From NCBI GenBank assembly GCA_010093605.1, contig MU004204.1:84105-148104 (forward strand): 64,000 nucleotides of DNA. The letters are read 5' to 3'. This DNA is from Lophium mytilinum. Lineage: Eukaryota; Ascomycota; Dothideomycetes; Mytilinidiales; Mytilinidiaceae. The notes beneath the pieces are model-generated. The model was not told where the DNA came from. It made no database searches and was given only the letters and a program-made list of their open reading frames with translations. Numbering within the stretch: the first letter of the stretch is position 1; every line of letters starts with the position of its first letter. Shown here piece after piece: positions 23,003 to 33,784 of this stretch. The translations under genes were made by a program, and so were the position numbers.

Positions 23003-26000
23003 CTAGACCCCTGTCTCATCCTCCCTCTCGATCAACCTTATCGGAGTTACCTTAACCTCCCAAAAATACAAGTCGACCTCCTGGATCTTGACTTCCCATC
23101 GATCGCCAATGCGGGCTTCCGGCTGGCCGTTTGGTGGCCGATCCATCATCATGGGTATTGACGAATCTTCCGCTCGTGCCCAGCAGGAATTGTTTTTGTA
23201 ATTGTGCGAGTGGATCTTCACTACCAAGCTTTCGGGCAAAGGTGCTTCGTTGAAGTAGAATGCCCGGAAATAGTAGTGAGCATACCAGAACCTGAGCGAC
23301 TTTTCCTTGGTCTGCGAGATGATGCGCTCGCGCGGTTGGATTGTCGTGCACAGACGTTTGATCTGAGGCTCTGAAAAGGTGAGATAGTCTTGGTTCTTGC
23401 TGCCAACAAGACTCTTGCCAGTCTTGGCCTCCTCTAGCAAGGCCGCTCCAATTTGCCAATGTGTAACCATGTCACCGTACCGACGCAGCGGGCTTGTGAC
23501 CTTGGCGTAGTGGCTCATGCCAAGGAAGACGTGCGGAAGAGCCTTACTGGTCGTTACAGTAACGCCCATCGTCTCCATGTACTTGATTCCTATACCGAGG
23601 GGTAGAACGCCTTGATGTTTTTCAGAGGCTGGATCAATAACATTGCGTTTGAACTCCTTGAGCGACACACTCTGAGGATGCCGAACAGAGCCTCTGAAGA
23701 TTGTGGGCATGTTGCGCTCTGAACACCAGGCCGCGCCAATCTCGCACCCAAGCAACATCATCTCTTGCACCAGGATACTCTTGAGAGCCGCTTTCTCATT
23801 GAACATATTGAGAAGCGGTTCAGGCTTCACCTCAATGACTGGATCGCCTCTGACAAAGCGTGCCGTTCCGTGAGAAGGCTGGGTCCAACCAAGTCCGCTT
23901 CGACGATAGCTTTCATACACTTTGACATCGGCCCTGCTTTGGTCGAGGAAAAGGCCGCCGGCGTCCTTTCGAAGCTGAGCACGTGCGTTGGCTAGCGTGT
24001 TAATATCGTCTAGATTCTGAAGATCAAGTTCGTCAAGTTCATCAGTCATCTTGCGTGTTGCTCGTACTTCCTGTGGCGTGCCACCAACGATCCAACGCTC
24101 AGAGTCCTTTTCAGGTTCGACATCAAAATAGCGAGATATGGTATCCGGGGCGACGTATTTCACGTTTCGTAAGAAGGTGGGCTGGATTTTCTTCTCGAGT
24201 ATTTCTCCTTCCCTGCTAAGTCTAGCGCTAAAGGTAAGAGCAGGACGATTTGGACCAAGACTGAAGTGTTTGTTCGTAGCCCAGGCCGGCATCATGGGAT
24301 AATTGCGCTCCGGCATATAGACAGTCTCGGTCATATGCGCGGCTAGCTTTGCCAGAACATGGTTCTGATCAAAAAACGCGGTAGGGTTCGCGACGTGAAT
24401 GCTAACCCAAAATTCTGAAGAGTCGGGAATTCTCGCGATTGACAGACCGTCATCAATCTCCTGTGCGCTAGGATCATCAACACAGTAAATTCTCGTGTCC
24501 CCCAGGTCCTGTCGTAGACTGACGAGTGAATCTGTGAACCCAGGCTTTTCCCTCGCGGTGAATGCTTCTTTGCTGATAAGCTCGAGTTGGCGAGAGAACC
24601 GAGACGTTGGGAGCATCAATCCTTCATCGTACGCCAGTCTGTTCTCATAGGGAACAAGTACCCCAATTTCCTGCAAAAAGACCTGCCCGGACCCTCTGTC
24701 GCAGGGCTGGTCATCGGGATAGCACCCTACAGTGTTGAGGATAAATGCTGCGGCGGAATGCAGCTGACCGAATTTCGCAAACTTGCTGGCGAGAGTCCAA
24801 GACTCTAAGAACGCAATGATGAGAGTATCTGCGTCGGTGAAGTCTTCAGCGAACTTCGGGCGCATCGCTGACGAGGAGTCGGAGATGGGGAACCGTTCTT
24901 TGCTTGGGCCGATGTTTCCGTGTGCGGTTGGCTGGCGAGTCTCGCGACTCAGAGCAACTAAAGCTCTCGCCTTGTCTGCAAACTTTGAAATATACCCCGC
25001 GCCTTGACTATGTCGCTCGGCACTTGCGGAATTGGCAGGCAAGACCTTCTTATGTGCAACGCGACTTGCGAGATACTCTTGGTATTCACGAACCCAGTCG
25101 AGGCACAGTTGCATGGCCTCAACCTCTTTGCTAGGTCGGACCATGTAGGTGCCTGTCCTACGTAAATCCTTCTCGTCTGAATATATCTTGAAGCCTGAGC
25201 GGTCAATCGCCTTCCGAATCGCGAGCAATAGAGCCGGCGGTACCTCGTACAGGTCTTGGTTCGATCCGCGGGGCGCAAATAGCTTGCGCGCAATGCTTTC
25301 CAAGGTGATGAAGATTGTATTGCTTGGATGGCAAAACGAGTCGTAGATGTTATCGAGAACAGCGGCGTTCTCGCGGTACAGCTTTTCCGATTGGTTCCAC
25401 AGCCCCAAAAGAGTGTGAACAATCGGCGCGCCAAAATCCCGCGGAACGTCAACCTTTCCTGCAATTGCCTGGCTGGCCTCTTGAGTTACGGGCTTGGTGG
25501 GAAGATACGGCAGGACCTTCTCAATAAGAGATGTGTCGATGATGCCGGGGATCACGAATTTGACGTGTGAAATAGGTATATGGGTGTAAGCCCCGTCCAT
25601 AAGATAGAACTGCATTTCCCGCTCTATTTGTTGGGTGTAAACGGCGAGTTTATGTTGGCCGGCTCTGCGGCCACTGGAAGATTTAGCTAAATCAACGCGA
25701 CGATGAAGTCATTACTTACGAAACTTCAACTACATCACCAGGATTCAAGAAGATGGAAGAAATGTATGGATCCTCTAGAAACTCTCTCTCATCATCCGCC
25801 TCTTCCATAGCCTCCCTGAATTCGTCATTGGATGAAGCGAGCTTCACAAGCGAGTTCATAGTATCTCCTTTGACAATAGGATGCCTCTCAAAAGGATCAA
25901 GCTGTTCAGCATTTGGCACACCGAACTCTTCATTCCAGAGCTCCAGACGTTTTCTTATTGGCAGATTATTATCGGAGATTTGATCTGGTGAGGCCAGCGG

Positions 26001-27053
26001 TACTTGGTCAGTCCGCAGAGCGGTGACGGCCTCTTGAGAGTCCTAAATTAAGTATTGTTAGAATATTGACAGAGTGAAGGCATAAGTTAAACGCACTCTT
26101 GCAGAGGTGTGATATGATCTATTGTGCTTTGCTTGGTGGAGAGACAAGAGGCTTGAAAGATTTCTATCTTCACTATTGATCAAGAAATGTTTCCGGAAAG
26201 GATGTCTGGGGGGCCCCTCTGGCTTCCAGACAGTAGATCGTACGGGGTGGTCATCATACTTCCGGACAACAGGTCGTAAGGTGGTCTTCCGGACAAGAGG
26301 GCGGGCTTCATACTTCCGGAGTCGTTTCCTGACTGGAGAACCTTTAATGGGGGCCTGACTGTCGAGTTGGCCGCTATTTGGTATATCTTGGACATCTATA
26401 GCTGATGCTGATTGGTCTTCGTCGAGGAAGGATGGCTTAGGGTATTGCTGCCATGTTTCCAGAAGCCTGCTTACGTCTGCGATACTTTGGGTAGGAGGTG
26501 AGTTGTAGTTTCGAGTAGCGTCTACCATATGAACTAGATTTCGCGAGGAACGTGAGTGTCGGATCTGGACATCTCCAGGAATCTTTGTAATTGTGAGTTG
26601 GATACGGGGAGGTGCAGGAATGTTTCGAATTGAGTGTTTGACCTGGGAATCTACAGAAATCTTTCCAAATCTTCGCCTACTGCTACCGTCCGGAGGCAAG
26701 AAAAGTGGGTGTGCGACATGGGGATCTCCAGGAATCGGTCGAAATATGTAGTCCCTCCCGCCTGCCGCTTCCTGCCTGTTGCTTGACCGCTCCTTGCGCG
26801 CCCACTCGGGGATTGTATTTTTTAATTCCTCAACGTCACCAGCAATATCTGCGGGCGCTTCGTCGCATGCTGCAGATCGAGATTCGGATTGTGATGGGTC
26901 CTCAGAGGGTGAATCGCGGGCGGGACGGGAATGAAACGGGAGAGAAGTCAAGGTCCTGATGGGTTGGGTTTTTCGACGCTGCTCGATGATGCAGCTCCGA
27001 CAGACTGTGGAAAGCTGTGTCGTCCGTGGAATTTGTATCGTGGGAATGGACAT
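23003..27053 (-). CDS. cyt-4: Mitochondrial RNB-family 3'-5' exoribonuclease (Cyt-4/Dss1 type)
   Basis: Three exons (27053-26097, 26042-25720, 25673-23003) with 54- and 46-nt introns, all in frame, give 1316 aa. The N-terminus (MSIPTIQIPRTTQLSTVCRS, then Arg/Thr/Ser-rich) looks like a mitochondrial presequence. The RNase II catalytic domain starts near residue 820 with VDDPSAQEIDDGLS, whose Asp residues are the expected Mg2+ ligands, and runs through HMTETVYMPERNYPMMP and SPLRRYGDMVTHWQ; all core motifs are present. Known role of the family: processive 3'-5' decay and processing of mitochondrial RNA. Neurospora CYT-4 and yeast Dss1 (partner of the Suv3 helicase) are the reference members. The protein is longer than I recall for CYT-4, mainly through a low-complexity N-terminal 300 residues that include short degenerate repeats. 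It is divergent from MOCS2A, with about 0.5 kb between them. Confidence 0.9.
26200..26345. repeat. Degenerate short repeats inside cyt-4 exon 1
   Basis: The element CTTCCGGA recurs (near 26260, 26288 and 26320) with partly conserved flanks at about 30-base spacing. In the protein this gives recurring VRK and VWKPEG-like phrases (LVRKTTLRPVVRKYDDHPVR). It looks like a decayed coding minisatellite in the disordered N-terminal region. Confidence 0.4.
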
Positions 27054-27552
27054 GGCGCATTGAGCGGTGCTGTCGAGCTTGACGTGTTATAAAAAGTCGG
27101 CAGGAGGTCGTTGCTCAATAAATGCCAAGCCGCAAACCTCCGCGGCGAAATATAAGGTTTCAATCATGGGTTTTCACCACAACCTCTCACGTTCCACCCC
27201 AACCACCAACATCAGCTCTATCAGCTACATAAAGGCCTCCACGGTCTCTTCGTTGCATTAGTGGCTTTCCGGGCTCGCCCGGGTCACAGTGCCGATATCC
27301 AATTCAGACATTTACTAGGAGTGTTTCTGGGTGCATAGTCTTTCTGGCCAAGGTATTTGCCTCTTGTCTCCTGTCCATCCCTTGCACCCCTATCATGATG
27401 ATCCATTAGAAAAAGCATGTATTATCCGAACAACTCCCTTGGGACGCGTACTGCGGAGAACATCTACAATGACTGACTCAGATCCCACAACGTTCTATCT
27501 TTCGAAGTCTTGTCGCGGATCCTGGCTAACCATGCGCAATAGATCCTTTCAC
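27054..27552. promoter_or_regulatory. Divergent promoter region: cyt-4 / MOCS2A
   Basis: The start codons of two oppositely transcribed genes lie about 500 bases apart (415 if MOCS2A starts at 27469). No other gene fits. Both are mitochondrial- or cofactor-related, but shared control is only an inference. Confidence 0.5.
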
Positions 27553-27843
27553 ATGGCCTCCAACCGGCCTCCTCCTGGCCACTTTGAACTGCTGTACTTT
27601 GCAGCCGCCTCAGACTTTGCCGGGAGAAACACGGAGAATATACCCGCTCCCATCGTTGCGACGGACCTCTTCGGAGTCCTTGAACAGAGATATCCTGGCA
27701 TAACAGAGAAGGTGTTGAGCAGCTGTGCAGTCACTGTGAATTTGCAATACGTCGACCTGGAGGGTGAAGACGCGGCGGACAAAGATCTGATTATCCAAGA
27801 GGGCGACGAAGTCGCTATCATCCCGCCCGTGAGCTCGGGCTGA
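27553..27843 (+). CDS. cnxG: Molybdopterin synthase small subunit (MOCS2A, sulfur carrier)
   Basis: Single exon of 96 aa from ATG 27553 with a MoaD/ThiS ubiquitin-like fold pattern: HFELLYFAAASDFAG at the start, a central LxxLEQRYPGI helix, and the C-terminal EGDEVAIIPPVSSG tail. Known role: the C-terminal glycine is converted to a thiocarboxylate and donates sulfur to precursor Z in molybdopterin formation, working with the large subunit MOCS2B; this supports nitrate reductase and other Mo enzymes. The tail ends Ser-Gly, not the Gly-Gly of bacterial MoaD; I recall this from other fungal members but cannot check it. An in-frame ATG at 27469 would add 28 residues. The 96-aa form matches the family size, so I chose it. 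Confidence 0.85.
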   Translation: MASNRPPPGHFELLYFAAASDFAGRNTENIPAPIVATDLFGVLEQRYPGITEKVLSSCAVTVNLQYVDLEGEDAADKDLIIQEGDEVAIIPPVSSG

Positions 27844-28953
27844 AGTTCTGTCTCTTGTTGAGCTCGTGATAAACCAACTTACACGACACATCTATGTCGT
27901 ATACAGACGATTGCTTTGTGAAGTGGTAGGGTTAGGAACGTTGCGTGTTCACAACAAGCCCCACTGGGAATTTGTCTCTAGAGAGGATCGAGAGTGGTTT
28001 CCCGACCCCTTCCACCTGGTTGTTTCGTCCATTGTCATCTCTGGATCTTCTAGGTCTGTCTCCAAGGCTCCTGTGGACACTTACAGCGCCCGGGTGTTCC
28101 AACATCCGTACAAACTGGCGTGCTCGTGGTCTCCCGCAGTCCGTCACGTGTCAAAACAAGTCATTCGCCGCAAAGGCCACTGAGCCGTTGAAAGTGCGGC
28201 CTCCCTCACATCTGATGTTGTTTATAATGGCGCAATTTTGCAAAACCGAATGCCATGTGGAAGCTTGACTCGAAATGAACATATATATCCAAGAAGGGCG
28301 TCTAGCCGTTGCTCCTCGGGATCTGGTCGTGAACTGATGGCTTTTGTACTCCAGTCGATTGACGTCCGCCCCTGAGTCAAGGACATCCCACTGCACTACT
28401 AATGAGCCACCCGAGGAACTTTGGCACGCATTTTGGTCTATCAATTACAATTGCCGGGGCAGTCAATCGTCACTGCTGTCTAACGGCGTTCACATATGTT
28501 TTAGTGGCACAATGCAGCTGGCGAAGGGATAGCATCCTGTCTACCTATATCAGACCTGTACCTGACTCCGTGGACTTGGGCTGCGAATGTGAGCACGACA
28601 TGCGAACAAGGTGTTGACAATGGCGTGAGAGCTCTGCTGGAGTTTTCCCTGACTTCATCGCGCCGGCCGTGCAGCACCCCTCCCCCTCACCACTTGCGTC
28701 TGATGCCGTCGGACAGATAGCCACCACTGCGTGAGCGACTGCTTGATACTCGACGCCTGCATCGCCTCAGGCGGACCTCGTGCTGCGGAGCCTCGAGTCC
28801 GTTCTTTGTTGCTCATCTCATCCTCGCCGTCCGCGCGCCAAGCAATCTCCGTCCGACAGGTCGGAGGCAGGCACCCCTCCCACACGCACCTCCGCCGCCA
28901 TAACGCGCCGACGGACTGCCCTGCGACCGACCACCGACTCGACGAGCTTTGGT
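27844..28953. other. 1.1-kb upstream region of the second Zn2Cys6 gene
   Basis: No supported gene. The frame of the downstream gene stays open upstream of its ATG back to about 28780 but without an ATG, so it is read as 5' leader. Confidence 0.45.
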
Positions 28954-31921
28954 ATGTCCAACCCGATAGATCCTCGCCTCTACGGTGCAGCACTGCACTC
29001 TGCACCGCCGGGCTACTCCAACAACGCTGGTCCGCAGAACAATGGAGCTGCCCAGCAGCCCTACTATCTGCCTCCGACGACAGCGCAGCAGCACCAGCCT
29101 GCCCTCAGCGCCCTAGATCCCGCTCTCGAAGGGCCGTCTCCAAGTGTACGAGAGCCGTCGACGGATCTGGAGAACAGTGTCGAAGGCGACAGCCACGATA
29201 GGTGTGTTTCCGCGACAATAGCCAGCACTCGTGCGACGGCGTGCCCATTGCTGCTTAAGCCTCAATCGATTATCCAAGATCGCTAATACTATGGCTCAGG
29301 TCGAATGGCAGGTCTCCCGGTGACCTCAAACGGCCACGCGCCTGCGACTCGTGCAGAGGACTGAAGGTACGCGGCTGCGTTTGCTGTCAAGTTTCCTCAG
29401 CAACTAAACAGCAGCAGGTTCGATGCGATCAAGAGCGCCCTGATATTCCCTGCAAGCGCTGTGCGAAAGCGAATAGGCAATGGTGTGTTCTAGTTGATGC
29501 GCCGATGGATACAAGCTGAGACTGACATCTGTGACAGTGTCACCACCCCTCCTACACGGAAGCGGACCAAAAAAGCGGACAGTCGGGTTGCCGAGCTCGA
29601 GAGGAAAATAGACGCTCTGACGGCAAGCTTGGAGGCGCAGAAGAGTCGCGGTCCGCCAGAGGGCCGACCATATGGGCACTTGAGCTCGCCCTACGACGTA
29701 CCGTCTGTCCAGAGTCATGGCGAACATAGCGCATATGGCGCTCCACCTCACGACTGGCAAGGCACGCCAACTTCATACGGTCATACTCGTCCTGCCAGTG
29801 GGGGGCCAGATACAAAACGTCGGCGTCTCGATAACGGACATGGCCAGGTACGCACGATATGCCCCCTCGACTACTATGTTGGCTGACGGATTTAGACTAC
29901 TATCCCCGAAGACATGGATGATATACACAAAGACATGGCCGAAATCCCAAATGCCGATACAATCCAACAAGATCATCCCTGGGCCGTGCCAAAGAAAGAA
30001 CGTTGCAAGAAAAAGGGACCTAATACCGACCATTCCTACATCAACGGTCTGATTGATAAACTAATGAGTCGCGAAGCTGCGGAGAAAATATTCGCTCGAT
30101 ATGTGAATGAAATCTCCCCACATTTCCCAGCCGTCCCTCTTGTTCCAGGGACTCCCGCAGCTCAGATACGGGAGAAGCAGCCCCTTTTGTTTCTGGCTAT
30201 TATGGCTGGGTCCTGCCACGGCAGCGCCGAGCAGATTGTTCCTCAGGAGGTCCAAAAGGAGCTGACTACGCTTCTAAAAGACGAGTTCGCGAACATCATC
30301 TGGAGAAATGGCGAAAAGTCCCTCGAGATCGTCCAAGCTCTTCATCTCGGTGTCTTGTGGTACGTCCATTTTTCAGTCTTGTCACCTGCAGTACATTGAC
30401 ACCCTCTAGGTATCGCCCTCCGCTGCACTATGAGCAGCACAATTTCTATATGATGGTCAACTGTGCAGCAGTCATGGCGCTTGACCTCGGTCTCGATCGG
30501 CGAACTACTCCTAACGTAATGAAGATGGGCGTTGGTCCCTTCAACCGTCGTAACAGCCCGAATACCAACAGTGTTGAGGCTCGTCGAACATTCCTTGTTT
30601 GTTACTACCTCTGCATGAGTATTACCATGGTCCTAAGGCGTCCGATCCTCATCCGCTGGACGAAGTTCATGGAGGAAAGTGTTCAGATTCTAGAGACATC
30701 CCCGGAGGCTTTGCCCTCTGACCGAGTTTTGTGCCATCATATCCGGTTGGCACACATCGGAGAACAAGTATCCGTCGCATTTTCCATGGATGATCCTTCT
30801 ATGGATATCGCCATTTCAGAGCCGCAGGTCATATACCAGTTGAAGACTTACGAGAATGACCTGAAGCTGTTGAAAGAGGCAAGGCCGGTAGATAACGGTG
30901 ATCGTAAGTTGACTCCAGGCGTCTTCAAAGTTTAAACATGTCCTAATCTACGTTAGCCGCAATCCGCCTTGGAGAGCACGTTACCAACCTCTACATCCAC
31001 GAGATTGCTTTACACCACAACCAAAGTCCAGCTAATTTCCAGCCTCCGTTTTCCAATGACGCTTTTGCAAAATCCGGCAGACAAGATATTGTGGGGCCTG
31101 ATCACATCACTGCCCTCGGCGAGTGTCTCACTGCTACACACGGCATCCTCGATACTATACTCGGAGTTCCTCTCAATACTCTGTTGACGCTTCCTGTTAT
31201 TTTCTGTAAGCCCTTCCTTCTGTTCCATGTGCGTCCTCTGACCTCGCTAGGTGTACGCGCAATTTATGCGATCGTCTGCCTTATGAAAATGTGGGTTGCC
31301 GTTTCGAGCCCCGGAAACATGTCCAGCATTGTCAAGAAAGAAGATCTGAAGATTGAGGCCTATACCGAGGAACTTGTCAAGATGTTCATGTCCATCGTCG
31401 CCAGTGACGCGCAGAGCCCTCACGGCAAATTCTACTACGTCGCTAGACGTCTCCAGGACAAGTTTGTGCAGATCCGGGAGGGTGCTGCGAAAGGCAACCT
31501 GGATGTGCAGTCCGAGAACTCAAAGGAAGAGCAACTATCAGCGATCGCCCCAGAATTGAGATCCTACCCATCTAGTTCAAGGGCCCCTGCCGATCCGACA
31601 CCCCTTCACCTACTCTCCGAGGCTGCGATTACTGGTAGCAGAAATATGGCGTCGACACCGCATATCCAGCAGGCAATACGGGCTCAAATGCAGCAGCCTG
31701 CTCAACAGATGTCCCAGCCTCAGGAGCCGTGGTACAATGCTACTGGAATTGCAACAACGCAATCTCTCGCTCCCAGCTTCGACCAAAACTTCGACATTGG
31801 CAACTTCGACTTCAATTTAGGCCTCGACGCGGACATGTCTGCGTACTTCCTTCCAGACGGCGCACTCTGGAACTTTACTGAACCGGGCGCGGGTTTCCAG
31901 AATTACGATGGGACGTTTTAA
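28954..31921 (+). CDS. Zn2Cys6 transcription factor (War1/Leu3-like zinc cluster)
   Basis: Eight exons: 28954-29201, 29300-29366, 29418-29482, 29538-29847, 29896-30359, 30410-30903, 30957-31205 and 31251-31921. All phases agree and give 855 aa. The zinc cluster is built from three exons: Cys 98, 101, 108, 117, 120 and 127 (ACDSCRGLKVRC, then CKRCAKANRQC), followed by basic TRKRTKK and a coiled coil (VAELERKIDALTASLEA). For exon 3 the second of two CAG acceptors was used because it keeps the C-x6-C spacing. The middle region is a fungal-type regulatory domain (YRPPLHYEQHNFYMMVNCAA); the C-terminus is Gln/Pro-rich and acidic. The cluster plus coiled coil resembles filamentous-fungal War1/Leu3-like regulators, but ligand and targets cannot be read here. 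The last intron (45 nt) is open in frame. Confidence 0.88.
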
Positions 31922-32660
31922 GCAGCTGTGTCCTGATCTTTCCGCCGCTCACGTCCAACGAGCAATTGCGAGAAAATGCTTTGGGTTAATACAAGTCTTT
32001 GGACTTTGCCAAGCAACATCGTAGTAATGCGTTCACCCCTCTTCGTTGTACACTATTATAGACGATTTCTGCTTTTGTCGATCGACCTGCGCTAGCAAGA
32101 AACGATCTGAGCTTTTTCTGGTGTTCGACTAAAATTGGTTTGACAATGAACGAGGCCTTGCTGGCACCGGATTGAAGCCGGATTGAAGCCGGACTGGACG
32201 ATTCATGAGGATCTTGGAATCATCGAGGAAATGGATTAGGAACAGACTCAGGTGAGACCTGAGTAGGTCCCGGTTGAGATTCTGCTAGTACTCCGCCCAG
32301 AACTGGACTGGGAACTACAATCGACCACAGGCTGACTAGACTCAGGCCTAGGCTGGACTGAAATACTGGAAAGTACTCGGACTGGACTGGGACTCAGCAT
32401 ACTGGGTTTGATGCAGTCGATGAACTCGTGTAGCAAAAAAGGTTGCAAGACCCACTCTACTCTAACAGAACCACATCATGCAAAATTGGCGCCCTGTGAG
32501 TGACACTACGTGCGTGTGCATGCGTTCTAGGAACTCCTCTCTTCAACTTTGGCATACTGTGCTGCTCATTACTTAAAAGACTTATCACGTTCTCCGCTCC
32601 GTAAACATCATTACGCGGCAACCAATACCGCTTCGCACACCCTCCAAACCCCCCCTCCAT
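31922..32660. other. Intergenic, with degenerate repeats
   Basis: 3' flank of the Zn2Cys6 gene and 3' flank of the first secreted-protein gene (convergent). No gene is seen. Part of it (about 32167-32400) is a repeat-like patch listed separately. Confidence 0.5.
32167..32400. repeat. Degenerate repeat patch with GGACTGG and CCGGATTGAAG units
   Basis: CCGGATTGAAG occurs twice in tandem (32167-32177, 32178-32188), followed by several ACTGGACTGG-like phrases near 32190, 32300, 32355 and 32382. A perfect 7-base inverted repeat, ACTCAGG with a 5-base loop then CCTGAGT, lies near 32250. This could be a decayed minisatellite or repeat edge; no coding. Confidence 0.4.
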
Positions 32661-33155
32661 CTACGGCGCCTTACACAAATCCAGCGCCAACACCGCATCA
32701 CTCCCACACGCCAACGTCCCTACCCGCTCCTCGCCCTCCTCCGGCACGCCCTCCGGCCACCTCACGCTCCCGCACCCCGCCGGCGCCTTCAGCACCACCG
32801 TGTACCCCTCCAACAACGCGCCGTTCACGTTAACAAGGTCATAGTACACCAAACCCCCCGCTTCGTCGATCGCGTAGTTCACCTCCAGCAGCGGCGAGCC
32901 GTCAAAGGGCCCGTTGTTGTGGTCCGCGACTTGGATCGAGACGCCGTGGCCCGTCTGGAAGGCGTGGTGGAACTGCTCGCCCGGCGCGCTGACGCCGATG
33001 ATGCGTGTGTAGGTGTCGCTTTGGGCGATGTAGGCGGGGATGAGGCGGGTCAGGGGCGGCGAGATGGAGTAGCAGTTGTTGTTTATGAAGAGGCCGCCGA
33101 GGGCGAGGGTGGTGAGCGGAAGGAGGGCGGTGGTTAGGAGGGGGAGGAAGTGCAT
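32661..33155 (-). CDS. Small secreted four-cysteine protein, Bys1-like (copy A)
   Basis: Single exon of 164 aa with a clear signal peptide (MHFLPLLTTALLPLTTLALG). The mature protein has four cysteines (FINNNCYSIS, AGCGSV, TLACGSD, LDLCKAP). The core LEVNYAIDEAGGLVYYDLVN followed by VNGALLEG resembles the Bys1 (Blastomyces yeast-phase-specific) / antigenic secreted protein family, which has a thaumatin-like flavour. Family function is poorly known; these are abundant secreted proteins, sometimes effectors. The same cysteine pattern and core occur in the next gene upstream on the same strand, so this is a tandem paralogue. A TATA-like site lies about 80 bases 5'. Confidence 0.82.
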   Translation of the reverse strand: MHFLPLLTTALLPLTTLALGGLFINNNCYSISPPLTRLIPAYIAQSDTYTRIIGVSAPGEQFHHAFQTGHGVSIQVADHNNGPFDGSPLLEVNYAIDEAGGLVYYDLVNVNGALLEGYTVVLKAPAGCGSVRWPEGVPEEGEERVGTLACGSDAVLALDLCKAP

Positions 33156-33784
33156 TTTGGATTTGAGAGTGGATTTGGGGTGGTAGAGTGGAGGGGGTGT
33201 TGATGGGGGGGAGGGGAGGGCTGGAGAGGTCGTGATATATGAGATTTCTGGGGGTTGTGGTACGGCAGTATGTCATTGTGGATCTCAGATGATCAAGCAA
33301 GCGGGAGTAACGTGGCGCAGGTTGGTGGATCTTGGACACAAGGTCGTGGTCTTTAGGAGGCGGCACGTGAGAAGGTAAGGGATGGTGGTTGAGCTGTTAG
33401 ACAGTGGTTACACGAGGCGGAAACGCACTGTATGTGGTACTTGGGACAGTCTACAATGTTGGGATGAGAGGTTTGTCTAACGTCTTGGTAGATGGCTCAT
33501 CGTACTAGTAGGGCTCCCGTAACGGCTCAATCTTTTCTTTAAACGAGCAAGAGGCATGATTCTGATGGCATATAGGTCTCGGGCATCAGAAGGGTGTCAG
33601 TAAAAAGATAATCAAGTCTCGAAAGGCTGGCGCCCTAGTACTGTATATCATTGGAGCCATGAGTCCCACCAGCGTTGGTGTCTTTCCTCCACAACATTTG
33701 TACATGATTGAGCTGATCACCAATGCTAGGGATGCGAGCAGATCTACCCACCCCCCACAGAAGATCCAGCGAAATCCCCCCTCA
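33156..33784. other. Intergenic between the two secreted paralogues
   Basis: 629 bases holding the promoter of copy A and the 3' flank of copy B. The near side is strongly purine-rich on the plus strand (pyrimidine-rich on the transcribed sense strand between TATA and ATG). No gene is seen. Confidence 0.5.
33235..33242 (-). promoter_or_regulatory. TATA-like box of secreted protein copy A
   Basis: CATATATC on the minus strand, about 80 bases before the ATG at 33155, followed by a long CT-rich tract that usually marks start sites in highly expressed fungal genes. Confidence 0.45.
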
